Source: an uncultured beta proteobacterium
Lineage (GTDB): Bacteria; Pseudomonadota; Gammaproteobacteria; Burkholderiales; Burkholderiaceae_B
Length of the DNA: 64,000 nucleotides
NCBI GenBank assembly: GCA_903821335.1
Contig: CAIJKV010000181.1
Coordinates: 1 to 64,000, forward strand
Direction: 5' to 3'
Positions within the stretch are counted from its first letter, which is position 1. The number at the start of each line of letters is the position of its first letter. The position numbers were made by a program, and so were the translations under genes. Shown in pieces: positions 27,193 to 36,649 of this stretch. Under the pieces are notes generated by a model. It made no database searches. It was not told the origin of the DNA and saw only the letters and a list, made by a program, of their open reading frames with translations.

Positions 27193-28244
27193 TCATTTCG
27201 GGTGCCAGCGAGTCGCGGCTGAGGCAGCGCTGACACCGTGCGCGAATCCGTAACAGGTCGTACCGCGCCCAGGAACTGACGGGTGGCTGCTGCCCAGCTG
27301 AATTTCTGTGCATACCGAGCAACCTGTTTGCGATCGAGTTTCAACGCTTGCAGGCATGCCTGCCTGAGGTCGGTGTGCATGACGCCTCCTGGGCCATCGC
27401 CCAGTACATCGATCGGCCCCGTGACAGGAAAGGCCGCCACCGGGGTTCCGCAGGCCATGGACTCGATCATGACCAGGCCGAACGTATCGGTGTGACTTGG
27501 AAACACCATGACACTCGCGCTGCGGTAGATACGCGCCAGATCGTCCCCGGACAACAGACCGAACCACCTCGCTTCAGGGTAGCGACGACGCAACGCCGCC
27601 GCACTCGGGCCCTCGCCAGCCACCCACTTTTCACCGGGCAGATCCAGCGACAGGAAATCTTCAACACTCTTCTCGACCGCCAGCCGACCGACATACAAGA
27701 ACACAGGCTTGTCTGTGCGCGGCAGGCGGTCACCGTCGGCATGAAATACATCCGTGTTGACGCCTCGGCTCCAGAGCACGCCCTTGGAAAACTGCAGTGC
27801 ATCCAGGGTCTTGAGCATCACAGGCGTGGGAACCATCGTGGCCACGCCTGCGTTATGAAACTTGCGCAAGAGCGCGTAGCTGAGACTCAGCGGCAGCCTG
27901 ATCCGCATATGCAAATACTCAGGAAAGCGGCTGTGAAAGCCAGTGCTGAAGCGCCAGCCACGCTCGAGCGCCACACCACGTGCGGCCCAACCCAGTGGAC
28001 CTTCCGTTGCGATGTGCAGGACGTCTGGGTCAAAACCATCAATGATTTTCCTGAAGTGCGCGCGCGTTGCCAGCGCAATCCGGATTTCAGGGTAAGTCGG
28101 GCAGGGAAAGCTGAAAAACATGTCGGGATTGACGACACGGACCTCGTGCCCAAGACTCTCTAGCTCGCGCGTGGTCATTTTCAGCGTTCGAACCACACCG
28201 TTCACCTGTGGATCCCATGCCTCGGTCACAATCATGATTTTCAT
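27189..28244 (-). CDS. Glycosyltransferase family 4-type (GT-B), mannosyltransferase-like
   Basis: A 351-residue GT-B enzyme. EAWDPQVNGVVRTLKMTTREL is the N-terminal loop found in MgtA/alpha-mannosyltransferase-like proteins. The donor-site region includes YVGRLAVEKSVEDFL and PSHTDTFGLVMIESMACGTPVAAFPVTGP, with the family EX7E pattern. It probably glycosylates a lipid or other cell-envelope acceptor. It is unrelated in orientation to the neighbouring catabolic genes and has a 264-base upstream gap with no recognised site. Confidence 0.88.
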   Translation of the reverse strand: MKIMIVTEAWDPQVNGVVRTLKMTTRELESLGHEVRVVNPDMFFSFPCPTYPEIRIALATRAHFRKIIDGFDPDVLHIATEGPLGWAARGVALERGWRFSTGFHSRFPEYLHMRIRLPLSLSYALLRKFHNAGVATMVPTPVMLKTLDALQFSKGVLWSRGVNTDVFHADGDRLPRTDKPVFLYVGRLAVEKSVEDFLSLDLPGEKWVAGEGPSAAALRRRYPEARWFGLLSGDDLARIYRSASVMVFPSHTDTFGLVMIESMACGTPVAAFPVTGPIDVLGDGPGGVMHTDLRQACLQALKLDRKQVARYAQKFSWAAATRQFLGAVRPVTDSRTVSALPQPRLAGTRND

Positions 28245-28508
28245 TCATTTTCCCGCAATGTCTACCAGGCTGCCCTGTGCGAGCAAGCGTCGCAACAATG
28301 ATCGTCAGTTCACATATTGCGTCCCACTGATGACAAGACTGTGACGCTGCCTCTCAAATCGCAACGATTCCGGCTCTGTCATCAACACTTCACATACGAT
28401 CGCCTCCCTGCAACCCATCGCGCCGAGTTCCCAAGGTGTTGGGTCGTAGCCTGAACCACTGTTTTGAAGTGTTGCCACGGCATATACTTGCCGAAAACGG
28501 AGACTTTC

Positions 28509-29111
28509 ATGTCAAAAACGAACGCGCCCGCCGCCGCGGGTGATGCACGGGCAAAACGCTTTCCCCAACTCACGCTGGAAACTGTGGCTCCTGAATCTCA
28601 ACAGGTCGCCAGGGAAATCCTCGAAATTTCCAGCATTGGCCTGGGTGGCCCCTACAACGTCATGCTGCGCAGTCCGATATTTGCCGACCGCATCAAGCAT
28701 TTGCTTGATTACCTGCGGTTTGAGACGTCACTGTCCAAGCGCCTGAACGAGTTCGCCATTCTCATTCAGGCCCGCCTCTGGACGTCGCAGGTCGAGTGGT
28801 TCGCCCACTATCCCATCGCACTCAAGGCCGGCCTGCCGGCCTCCGTGGCGGACGACCTGAAGGCCAACATCAGGCCTCGCCACATGCAACCCGACGAAGA
28901 AGTGGTGTACGACGTCTGCATGACGCTGACGACGCAGCATGAGATCAGCGACGCATTATTCGATCACGCCAAGACGATCCTGGGCGAAAGACAGTTGGTC
29001 GACCTGGTGGCCGTATCCGGAACCTACGTGACCGTCGCCATGCTGCTGAGTCTTGGGAATGAGCCATCACCGGCTGACAAGCCGCTGCCATTCCCCGAGA
29101 AGGCACGCTAA
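28509..29111 (+). CDS. Carboxymuconolactone decarboxylase (CMD) family protein
   Basis: A 200-residue helical CMD/AhpD-fold protein. NEFAILIQARLWTSQVEWFAHYP matches the 4-carboxymuconolactone-decarboxylase-like core. It lacks the CxxC of AhpD peroxidases. GGAGA lies before ATG 28509; an upstream in-frame TTG exists at 28464. It is followed by an SMP-30 gene, and the pair may process a lactone or aromatic intermediate. The activity is unproven. Confidence 0.87.
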   Translation: MSKTNAPAAAGDARAKRFPQLTLETVAPESQQVAREILEISSIGLGGPYNVMLRSPIFADRIKHLLDYLRFETSLSKRLNEFAILIQARLWTSQVEWFAHYPIALKAGLPASVADDLKANIRPRHMQPDEEVVYDVCMTLTTQHEISDALFDHAKTILGERQLVDLVAVSGTYVTVAMLLSLGNEPSPADKPLPFPEKAR

Positions 29112-29140
29112 ACATAAAACTAACGACCTGGAGACAAACA

Positions 29141-30079
29141 ATGTGGCAAGAAAGCGAACGATACCCCGATCCCCGCGTGATTTCGCTGGATCCGTCATTT
29201 GACCAGTACCGGCTTGCCTTGGCTTCAGTCGAGCGACTGTCGACGGGTCACCGCTGGTGTGAAGGCCCGGTGTGGTTTGGTGATGGCCGGTATTTGCTTT
29301 GGAGCGATATCCCCAACAACCAGATCCTGAAGTGGGAAGAAGAAACCGGTGCAGTCAGCGTGTTTCGCAAACCTTCGAATTTTGCCAACGGCAATACCCG
29401 TGACCGCCAGGGCCGCCTCGTGACGTGCGAGCATGGTCGCCGCGTCACGCGTACTGAGTACGATGGCAGCATCACCGTGCTGATGGATGCGTTCGAGGGG
29501 AAAAAACTCAACGCCCCCAACGATCTGGTGGTGAAATCGGATGGATCCGTCTGGTTCAGCGATCCGCCCTTTGGCATCCTTGGCAACTATGAAGGCGTCA
29601 AGGCTCCACCCGAACTGCCCCATTCCTTCTACCGGATTGACGGCCAGACCGGTGAGACGACGCGCATCACCGACCAGCTCAAGGGCCCCAATGGGTTATG
29701 TTTTTCACCCGATGAAAAATTGCTTTACCTCATCGAATCACGCGGTGTTCCCAACCGGCTCATTCATGTCTACGACGTGGTGGACAACGGGCGCAAGATC
29801 GCCGACGGCAGAGTGTTTCTTGACGCGGGCGCAGGCACAATCGACGGCATGCGAACCGATATCGACGGCAATCTCTGGTGTGGGTGGGGGATGGGTAGCG
29901 AAGAGCTTGATGGCGTGATGGTGGTTTCGCCGACTGGCAAGCTGATCGGCAGGATCGTCTTACCCGAGCGTTGCGCGAACCTATGCTTTGGCGGCCGTGC
30001 GCGCAGTCGCCTGTTCATGGCCTCGTCACACTCTATCTATTCGCTTTACGTCAATACGCAGGGTGCGCCAGGCGGTTGA
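29141..30079 (+). CDS. SMP-30/gluconolactonase/LRE family protein
   Basis: A 312-residue six-bladed beta-propeller lactonase-type protein. EGPVWFGDGRYLLWSDIPNN, LNAPNDLVVKSDGSVWFSDPPFG and FSPDEKLLYLIES are family motifs with metal-binding Glu, Asn and Asp. No signal peptide is seen. It lies 29 bases after the CMD gene, with GGAG upstream. It probably hydrolyses a sugar or organic-acid lactone. Confidence 0.93.
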   Translation: MWQESERYPDPRVISLDPSFDQYRLALASVERLSTGHRWCEGPVWFGDGRYLLWSDIPNNQILKWEEETGAVSVFRKPSNFANGNTRDRQGRLVTCEHGRRVTRTEYDGSITVLMDAFEGKKLNAPNDLVVKSDGSVWFSDPPFGILGNYEGVKAPPELPHSFYRIDGQTGETTRITDQLKGPNGLCFSPDEKLLYLIESRGVPNRLIHVYDVVDNGRKIADGRVFLDAGAGTIDGMRTDIDGNLWCGWGMGSEELDGVMVVSPTGKLIGRIVLPERCANLCFGGRARSRLFMASSHSIYSLYVNTQGAPGG

Positions 30080-30115
30080 ACATCAGCCGCAGCACGTGCC
30101 GGGACAGATAACAAG

Positions 30116-30146
30116 ACGATTCCACGCAGCATGAAGCGTGGATCGT
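30116..30146. terminator. Hairpin between convergent SMP-30 and small-protein genes
   Basis: ACGATTCCACGC and GCGTGGATCGT pair over 11 bp with one bulged T and an 8-base loop. It sits between two convergent genes. No long T-run follows, so termination is only moderately supported. Confidence 0.4.
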
Positions 30147-30154
30147 CAATCGCC

Positions 30155-30301
30155 TTATTTGTCCTTGGCCTTGATCTTGGTGTAGACCGTCGTGCCTGCC
30201 ATGGGCCGTGACGAGTCGCCACCGGCCAGCGGTTTGGGGACCGAAGTATCCTTCTTCGGTTTCTTGGTTTCCTTATTGGACTTCTGCTGACTTTTTGCCA
30301 C
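30155..30301 (-). CDS. Small basic hypothetical protein (48 aa)
   Basis: From a GTG at 30301 the frame encodes a lysine-rich peptide beginning VAKSQQKSNKETKKPKKD. TGGAG lies six bases upstream of the GTG. The beginning resembles small conserved basic proteins seen in proteobacteria, which is a recollection and not a search result. It is too short for the usual ORF limits. It diverges from arfB with a 66-base gap. Function is unknown; a nucleic-acid or ribosome association would fit its charge. Confidence 0.55.
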   Translation of the reverse strand: MAKSQQKSNKETKKPKKDTSVPKPLAGGDSSRPMAGTTVYTKIKAKDK

Positions 30302-30367
30302 GATAGGCTCCACTGGGTAAACGGATAAACGATAATCAAGTGTACAAGCGTATTGTCGATATCCATA

Positions 30368-30787
30368 ATGCACACAGCGTTCCATGTCCCAGATTCCGAA
30401 GTTGAGGTAACCGCCGTCCGTGCGCAGGGCGCGGGGGGTCAGAACGTCAATAAGGTATCGAGCGCCATTCATCTGCGATTCAACATCCCGGGCTCGTCCA
30501 TGCCAGCCGATATGAAAATCAGGCTGCTGGCCCTGAAAGACGGACGCATCAGCCGCGACGGCATCCTGGTGATCAAAGCCCAGTCGCACCGCAGCCAGGA
30601 CATGAACCGGCTGGATGCCTTTGACCGTTTGCATGCACTGATCAAAAGCGTCGCGATTCCACCCAAAATCCGTCGGGCAACCAAGCCAACCTATGGTTCG
30701 AAGCAGCGCCGTCTTGAAGGCAAGAGCAAACACTCGGCCATCAAGGCCCTGCGCGGCAAGGCCTCCGACAGCAGGCAATCCTCATGA
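30368..30787 (+). CDS. arfB: Alternative ribosome-rescue factor B (peptidyl-tRNA hydrolase)
   Basis: A 139-residue ArfB/YaeJ protein that releases peptides from stalled ribosomes. RAQGAGGQNVNKVSSAIHLRF contains the catalytic GGQ. The C-terminal tail (KPTYGSKQRRLEGKSKHSAIKALRGK) is lysine/arginine-rich, as required to enter the empty mRNA channel. ATG 30368 is preferred; an in-frame TTG lies at 30353. Its stop overlaps the next gene by four bases (ATGA). Confidence 0.92.
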   Translation: MHTAFHVPDSEVEVTAVRAQGAGGQNVNKVSSAIHLRFNIPGSSMPADMKIRLLALKDGRISRDGILVIKAQSHRSQDMNRLDAFDRLHALIKSVAIPPKIRRATKPTYGSKQRRLEGKSKHSAIKALRGKASDSRQSS

Positions 30788-32100
30788 CGCCCGCAGTGCG
30801 GGCAAGTCTAGCCGTATGGATGGGCGCGACGATCCTGTTGTGGCCGGCCCTGTTCAACGGTTATCCGATTCTGTATAGCGATACCAGTGCTTTCCTGCTC
30901 CAGAGCCTCGCAGAGATGAAGGCCTGGGACAAACCACTGGTCTACGGACCCTGGCTGAGTGTCCTGCATTTGCGCGAGACACTATGGCTGCCTTGCCTGG
31001 CACAGGCAGTCATCGTGTCCTATGTTCTATGGATGATACGCAAAACCTTTGCGCGGCCGAGCGTGCTGCACCACATCGCGGTTTGCCTGGTGCTCGGTGG
31101 CCTGACCGCCACACCCTGGTTTGTCTCGCTGCTGATGCCCGACATCTTCGCGCCCCTGACCGTCCTGACACTATTTCTGCTGGCATTCTGCACCAGGTTG
31201 ACCCGTACCCACACCGTACTGCTCGTGATGATTGCGGCCCTGTCTATCGGGGTCCATCTCACGCATATCGTGATCGCGGCAGGCTGCCTGGTCGTCATCG
31301 CAGTCATGAAATCCGAACGACTCAAGCTTGCGCTGTTGCCACTGGCGATCGCGCTCGCTGCGCTCGTCGCGACAAATATCGTCTACTTCGAGAAAGTCGC
31401 GATCTCACCCTTCGGCTCTGTTTTCATGCTCGCAAGACTTGCCACTGACGGGCCCGCAGCAGAGGTACTCGCGCAGCGCTGTCCTGCGGCATCGTGGCAC
31501 ATGTGCCACTGGAAGGACACGCTACCCGACGACAGCGACGCCTTTATGTGGGCAGGCGACGGTCCGGTGTGGTCCCATCCGGGTGGACCCATCGGGCTGG
31601 CACCGGAAGCCTCGGAGATCGTCCTTGAAACCTTGCGCCACGCACCGGTCGCCGTTCTCCGGTCGGCCATTCGGAACACCTGGCGCCAGTTGTTCCTGGT
31701 TGAACTTGGTGACACCTTGCATCCAGACCACCTGCAACTGACGGTGGCCCAAACACTGGCTGACTATTTCCCAGCTGCAGAACTTGAGCAGTTCCAGAGC
31801 GCGTTGCAGGCCAACGACACGCTTGCCGCCGAGGCATCGCGACTTGCAAAAGTTCAGCTGGTAACAATGATTCTCGGCTGCCTCGCGACACTTGGCCTGC
31901 TGATACGCGCACTGATTGTCAGGGACGAACAATGCGCCGCTCTGGTCGTGATGGTCCTCGTGGGGCTTTGCATCAACGCCTTTGCGACAGGCGCGCTGTC
32001 CAAACCCCACCTGCGCTACCAGACGCGCATTGCCTGGCTGCTGGTCCTCGTGCCGCTGGTCGTGCCGCTATCCCGAAAGAAACACGACATCGGCAGCTAG
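30784..32100 (+). CDS. Polytopic inner-membrane protein, function unknown
   Basis: A 438-residue protein with around ten hydrophobic segments, for example ILLWPALFNGYPILYSD, TVLTLFLLAFCTRL and VLVPLVVPLSRK at the end. A large loop between residues about 210 and 350 contains PAASWHMCHWKDTLPDDSDAF. I do not recognise the family; the topology recalls GT-C-type or lipid-carrier-dependent transferases. It overlaps arfB by four bases and runs convergent into the methyltransferase, overlapping it by four bases. Confidence 0.75.
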   Translation: MTPAVRASLAVWMGATILLWPALFNGYPILYSDTSAFLLQSLAEMKAWDKPLVYGPWLSVLHLRETLWLPCLAQAVIVSYVLWMIRKTFARPSVLHHIAVCLVLGGLTATPWFVSLLMPDIFAPLTVLTLFLLAFCTRLTRTHTVLLVMIAALSIGVHLTHIVIAAGCLVVIAVMKSERLKLALLPLAIALAALVATNIVYFEKVAISPFGSVFMLARLATDGPAAEVLAQRCPAASWHMCHWKDTLPDDSDAFMWAGDGPVWSHPGGPIGLAPEASEIVLETLRHAPVAVLRSAIRNTWRQLFLVELGDTLHPDHLQLTVAQTLADYFPAAELEQFQSALQANDTLAAEASRLAKVQLVTMILGCLATLGLLIRALIVRDEQCAALVVMVLVGLCINAFATGALSKPHLRYQTRIAWLLVLVPLVVPLSRKKHDIGS

Positions 32101-32945
32101 TTCCCCATGATCGCCAGCAAATCCCAGTGACCAATTTCGCATGAGGTCGCCGCCTTGCGCGCAACCAGCCAGCTATCGAGCACGTCTGTGGACACTTTAT
32201 CCGTTTGGGCGACGGCCGCCGCCGCACCCGACGACAGTGCCCTCATCAGTGCTTGCGTCGCATGTCCAAGTTTCCAGGGACTCTGGGCGAGGCTCAACTG
32301 AAAACCTCGTGCTGTCAGTGCGGTGTTCATCAACGCAATCGCAGCGGGTCCAGCCGCAGGACCGAACCCCTTGTCCGTCACCTGGTGCAGGTGAAAGGCA
32401 TCGAGCACGATCTGGTCTGCCCGATGAGGTGGCATCCAACGTTCGACACCGTCATAGGTCAACACTGTGTAGAGCGGTGCCTGCAACGCATTGCAAAACC
32501 GGGCGATCCAGTCCGGCGAAACCAGGTCGAAAAATGCGGCTGCAGTCACCAAGTCCCACGGGTCGGCAAGCACCTCTTCGATACCGGCGGCCAGGTCACG
32601 GCGTGCAAACGTAATGTCGATATATTTGCCACTTTTTTCGATTGCCAGTCCGTCACCATCGCAGGACACCACATCAGCCCAGGCGCTGAGCGTTGCGCGC
32701 GCCTGGCTTAATAGTGCTGCGTCATAGTCTACGAGCGTCCAGTGCTGACGTTGTGGCAAAAAGGCTGCCAGCGCCCGCAGGTTGGATCCCGTCCCACAAC
32801 CCAGATCCAGTATGCGCACCCGTTCGCCATTGAGACGCGAGGTGGCGCGCAGCAAGTCCGACATCTGGTCGCGCAGCACCACATTGCGCGCACGATGATC
32901 CGCCGGTTCACGCAAAGCCAGCCATTCAGCCGAAAAACCACTCAT
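32097..32945 (-). CDS. Class I SAM-dependent methyltransferase
   Basis: A 282-residue methyltransferase. Motif I is [22 protein letters not shown], followed by [14 protein letters not shown] with the ribose-binding acidic residue. [16 protein letters not shown] matches the later motif region. The acceptor is unknown. It is downstream of and overlaps (4 bases) the NdvA-like exporter, so it belongs to a minus-strand operon with the exporter and the glucosyltransferase. Confidence 0.85.
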   Translation of the reverse strand: MSGFSAEWLALREPADHRARNVVLRDQMSDLLRATSRLNGERVRILDLGCGTGSNLRALAAFLPQRQHWTLVDYDAALLSQARATLSAWADVVSCDGDGLAIEKSGKYIDITFARRDLAAGIEEVLADPWDLVTAAAFFDLVSPDWIARFCNALQAPLYTVLTYDGVERWMPPHRADQIVLDAFHLHQVTDKGFGPAAGPAAIALMNTALTARGFQLSLAQSPWKLGHATQALMRALSSGAAAAVAQTDKVSTDVLDSWLVARKAATSCEIGHWDLLAIMGN

Positions 32946-34738
32946 GTATATTTATTCCTCACGGATTGATTGTCTGGAGCCGTCACACTGTCACCCAGGA
33001 ACTGCTCTTTGGCGAGCTGAGTAAAATGGCCTCCTGCGCTGTACAACTCAGAAAAAGTGCCGGCCTCAACAATTTTTCCATTGTCAAACACCAATATCTG
33101 CTTGGCGCGGCGAATCGTCGCCAGTCGATGCGCGATGACCAGCGTCGTTCGGTTTCTTGTGACTTCATCAAGCGCCCCCAGCAGCCTGGACTCAGTACCG
33201 CCGTCGAGCGCGCTGGTCGCCTCATCCAGAATCAGGATAGGCGGATTTTTCAAAATGACTCGCGCGATCGACAGGCGCTGACGTTCGCCACCAGACAACG
33301 CGCGCCCCCGCTCGCCGATATTGGCCTCAAAGCCGTCTGGATTGCGTTCAATAAAGTCCAGCGCCTGCGCGCGCACTGCGGCGTCGCGAATCTGTTCCTC
33401 GGTGGCATTGGGATCGCCGATCCGAAGATTCTCAACAATCGAACGATTAAACAGCAACGACTCTTGGAATACCACGCCAATATTGCGGCGCAGCGCTGTC
33501 AACTGCAGGTCACGAATGTCGCGACCATCGATGGTGATGGTGCCCGACTGTGGGTCAAAGGCCCGATATAGCAACGCGAGCGCCGTGGACTTGCCCGCGC
33601 CCGAGGCACCCACCAGGGCGACTGTCTCGCCGGGACGAACCGTAAAGCTGATCCCATCCACTGCAGGATGCCCGGTGTCATAGGAAAACATGACATTGTT
33701 GAACGTGACGTCACCACGCAGCCGTCCGGGATCCTGAGCATCTGCCCGCTCGTGAATGGCAGACACCGTGTCGAAGACTTCGAAGAAATCCCGCAGCCTT
33801 GGAGCATCCATGGCCAGGCGGTTTGAAAAACTGACCGCTTGCTCAAGTCGACTGATGACGAGTCCGGCAAACACCGTAAAGGTCACAATCTCGCCTATCG
33901 AAATCAGGTCATGGACATACAACCAGATTCCCGATAAGACAATGCATAAAATCGTGAGTGTCGTGGCCGACCGCGTCAGGACTGTGACGACCGCCCACCA
34001 AGACAGCACCGGAAACTGCGCCCCGAGCAGGCGTTGACTGATCGCCCCGAGCGCCCTGACCTCATCCTCGACGCGGGCAAAACTCTGGACCAGTGCAACG
34101 TTGCCCAGAGCATCGGCCGTGTGTTCGGCCAGATCGGAATGGTGCCCCTCTACCTGAGCCTGCAGTACGTGCGTTTTACGCAACACGAAATTCGTCAGCA
34201 CGACAAAGACTACGCACAGGATGATCAACAGAATTGCCAGGCGCCAATTAATGTAGATAGCCGTCGGAATCAATACGAACAGGGCGACGAAGGCAGCAAG
34301 GTGATCTCGAAAAAAACCTAGCCAGAGGGCCCACAAGGCATCGGTTCCCTGCAGCATGATTTTCATCAAACGTCCTGAATGCATATCGGCGTGATGGGAC
34401 GCTGGAAGCTGTAGGACGTGTTCGAAATAGTTTTTCAGGACCACGTGGCGCCTGCGATGAGCCAGGCGATCCGCATGCAGCGCGATCAGGGTTGCGCAAA
34501 GAATGGTAAATAGCCCGAAACCCATCCAGGCGATCAAATAGGGCCACGCCCGCGCCCAGATCGCGGAGCGGTCGTGAGCGGCGGCTCCGGTCAGCGTGTC
34601 GATAATCAGTCCGAACAGCACTGGCTCTGCAAACTGCGCCATCACCAGCGCCACGTTGCCCAGGGCAAGCAACCACGCCAGCCGCGCATCAGACCCCAAC
34701 TGTTGCAGCACCCTTCCATAGAGGCGAAAAAAACTCAT
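32942..34738 (-). CDS. ndvA: ABC exporter, NdvA-like (fused permease-ATPase)
   Basis: A 598-residue half-transporter with an N-terminal type I exporter domain of six helices and a C-terminal ATPase. Walker A is [14 protein letters not shown], the signature [16 protein letters not shown], Walker [15 protein letters not shown]. The opening with [22 protein letters not shown] is similar to NdvA, the cyclic beta-glucan exporter of rhizobia. It lies 30 bases downstream of an OpgH-like glucosyltransferase, supporting glucan or glycoconjugate export. A small-molecule exporter role is possible. Confidence 0.86.
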   Translation of the reverse strand: MSFFRLYGRVLQQLGSDARLAWLLALGNVALVMAQFAEPVLFGLIIDTLTGAAAHDRSAIWARAWPYLIAWMGFGLFTILCATLIALHADRLAHRRRHVVLKNYFEHVLQLPASHHADMHSGRLMKIMLQGTDALWALWLGFFRDHLAAFVALFVLIPTAIYINWRLAILLIILCVVFVVLTNFVLRKTHVLQAQVEGHHSDLAEHTADALGNVALVQSFARVEDEVRALGAISQRLLGAQFPVLSWWAVVTVLTRSATTLTILCIVLSGIWLYVHDLISIGEIVTFTVFAGLVISRLEQAVSFSNRLAMDAPRLRDFFEVFDTVSAIHERADAQDPGRLRGDVTFNNVMFSYDTGHPAVDGISFTVRPGETVALVGASGAGKSTALALLYRAFDPQSGTITIDGRDIRDLQLTALRRNIGVVFQESLLFNRSIVENLRIGDPNATEEQIRDAAVRAQALDFIERNPDGFEANIGERGRALSGGERQRLSIARVILKNPPILILDEATSALDGGTESRLLGALDEVTRNRTTLVIAHRLATIRRAKQILVFDNGKIVEAGTFSELYSAGGHFTQLAKEQFLGDSVTAPDNQSVRNKYT

Positions 34739-34768
34739 GCGGCGCAGCCTTCGATGCAGTGCATCATG

Positions 34769-36520
34769 TCAGCGCTCACGCTGTCGCGCGAACGACGCAC
34801 GCATCGCGAATACCGGGAGCTGCAACGCGCGCAACTCGGCGGGCGGGGTGATTTCTTCGGGCAGGCTTGCGATATGTGCACGAATAAAGAACCGTGCTAC
34901 CGAGGGCCACGAGGTCACGACTGCAAGCGGGACCGCCATCACGAACCCCCCCAGGAAAAATATCGCGTATGGAATGACCAGCGGTGCGCGAACAGCCAGC
35001 GAACCCAGCAAGACAGTCCCAAGCAGCAAGTGCGGCCAAAAGACTCCAAGCGCCTGTCCCCACCCAACCGTGTGATCATCCCGTGTCTGGCTTGACCATC
35101 CTTGAGTGCGACCGAAAAGCAACTGCGACAAAAAAATGGCTTGTGACAGCCACATGATCGGACAGATCAGAATTGAGAAAACAGTCTCGATAAAAAAGCT
35201 CAGCGAAAAAAGTGCTCCGCCACCGAATTGACGACGTTGCACGGGCCGCACCAACACGTCGACTGCACTTGCAATCTTGGGAAGGAACATCATCACCAGT
35301 ACTACGACAACAAGCACACGACCCCAAACCGGGTCGATCACGTGCGCCTCCTGCGGCGCTAGCACAACCATCGCAGTCCCAAGCACCAGCATGCCAACCC
35401 AGGCAGGCGAACCAATGAACATCATGATTGCCAATAATAATTGCACGCGACTCGTGGGCTTGAGCCCTGGCATGCCCAATAACCGCAGGTACTGCATGTT
35501 GCCCTCGCACCAGCGCAAGTCACGCCTGACGAAATCAAGCATCGTGGGCGGGTTTTCTTCCCAGCTCTGGTCTTCGCGTGGCAACACCCTGACCTCGTAG
35601 CCACCGCGGCGCATCAATACAGCTTCGACCTGGTCATGGCTGAGAATGTGCAAGTTAGACGAACCGTCCGCAGACAAGGTGGGCAACTCGCAGTGCTGCA
35701 TAAATGCGTCAAGCCTTAAGACCGCATTGTGGCCCCAGTACGGGCCGCAATCACCCTGCCACCAGGCACTGCCCATCGTGTAGGAACGCATCCCCAGGCG
35801 CATGCCAAACTGGAAGATACGCGCGAACGCGCTCGTCGAGGGCATGGCCACCACCAGTCCCTGCAGAATGCCAATCGACGGATTGCCCTGCATGATGCGA
35901 ATCAGGCGCAACATGGCTGGCGGGGTCATGAAACTATCTGCATCCAGCACAATTGCAAAATCATGCAGGTCACCCCACTGCCTGCAGAAGTCCTCGATGT
36001 TTCCGGCCTTGTAGCCGGCGTTCGCAGTGCGACAACGATAAGTCAGTGCCAGGCGCTGCTCCCAGCGCGACGCCAACTCGGCAAAACAGACCTGCTCCTC
36101 GGTCGCAATCCTGGCGTCATTTGTATCGCTGAGAACATAGACATGGAACCTGTCGGCTGCGCCCGTTTGCGCAAGTCCCGACAGCGTTAATTCAAGATTG
36201 CGTAATATTCTGCGCGGAGACTCGTTTCGGATACACAGCAAAATCGCGGTTGAAGCGGTGATCGGGGCGTCTGGCGCGACGCCACACGCCTGCGGCAGGA
36301 CCACCCCCACCGGATCGGCGGAAAAACTCATGATCAGGAAACCAATCGTGGCGTTCCAGAAGCCGACCACCAACCATGGCAAGGTGATACCAAAGAGCAC
36401 CAGCATCACCACATCGACGGCATCCAGGCCGTCGACATCGAGCGCACGAACCATCATCGCCAGCATGCCGGCTATTGTCACCAGGACAAGCGTCGCGAAA
36501 AATAGTCTGTGGCGGGTCAT
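34769..36520 (-). CDS. mdoH: OpgH/MdoH-like membrane glucosyltransferase (GT2)
   Basis: A 583-residue polytopic GT2 enzyme. The DxD is in FAIVLDADSFMTPPAMLRL (about residues 189-207) and the RxxRW-type motif is RRDLRW (about 332-337). Two N-terminal and several C-terminal membrane segments flank the catalytic domain. It is much shorter than E. coli OpgH (847) because it lacks the long N-terminal region. No opgG is adjacent; an NdvA-like exporter follows. It likely makes a periplasmic glucan or transfers glucose to a carrier. Confidence 0.87.
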   Translation of the reverse strand: MTRHRLFFATLVLVTIAGMLAMMVRALDVDGLDAVDVVMLVLFGITLPWLVVGFWNATIGFLIMSFSADPVGVVLPQACGVAPDAPITASTAILLCIRNESPRRILRNLELTLSGLAQTGAADRFHVYVLSDTNDARIATEEQVCFAELASRWEQRLALTYRCRTANAGYKAGNIEDFCRQWGDLHDFAIVLDADSFMTPPAMLRLIRIMQGNPSIGILQGLVVAMPSTSAFARIFQFGMRLGMRSYTMGSAWWQGDCGPYWGHNAVLRLDAFMQHCELPTLSADGSSNLHILSHDQVEAVLMRRGGYEVRVLPREDQSWEENPPTMLDFVRRDLRWCEGNMQYLRLLGMPGLKPTSRVQLLLAIMMFIGSPAWVGMLVLGTAMVVLAPQEAHVIDPVWGRVLVVVVLVMMFLPKIASAVDVLVRPVQRRQFGGGALFSLSFFIETVFSILICPIMWLSQAIFLSQLLFGRTQGWSSQTRDDHTVGWGQALGVFWPHLLLGTVLLGSLAVRAPLVIPYAIFFLGGFVMAVPLAVVTSWPSVARFFIRAHIASLPEEITPPAELRALQLPVFAMRASFARQRER

Positions 36521-36577
36521 CGTTTGAGACTTGGGAAGGGAACGATCGATTTCCAGGAAGCTGACCTTTCTGTCACT

Positions 36578-36583
36578 TATAAT
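36578..36583 (+). promoter_or_regulatory. Candidate -10 box upstream of the MDR dehydrogenase operon
   Basis: A perfect TATAAT lies in the 129-base divergent gap between the OpgH-like gene and the dehydrogenase. No good -35 box is found at 16-18 bases; CTGACC (36561) is too close. Either an activator is needed or the match is fortuitous. Confidence 0.33.
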
Positions 36584-36649
36584 TCACGCTCGGTGCGAGC
36601 AGTATATGACACCAATATCTGCCCGATAAACCCACGTCAGGAATCGACC

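Noticed and set aside
28464-28488. TTGAAG and TATACT as a promoter of the CMD gene
   Set aside because: Only 13 bases separate the boxes, too few for a sigma-70 promoter.
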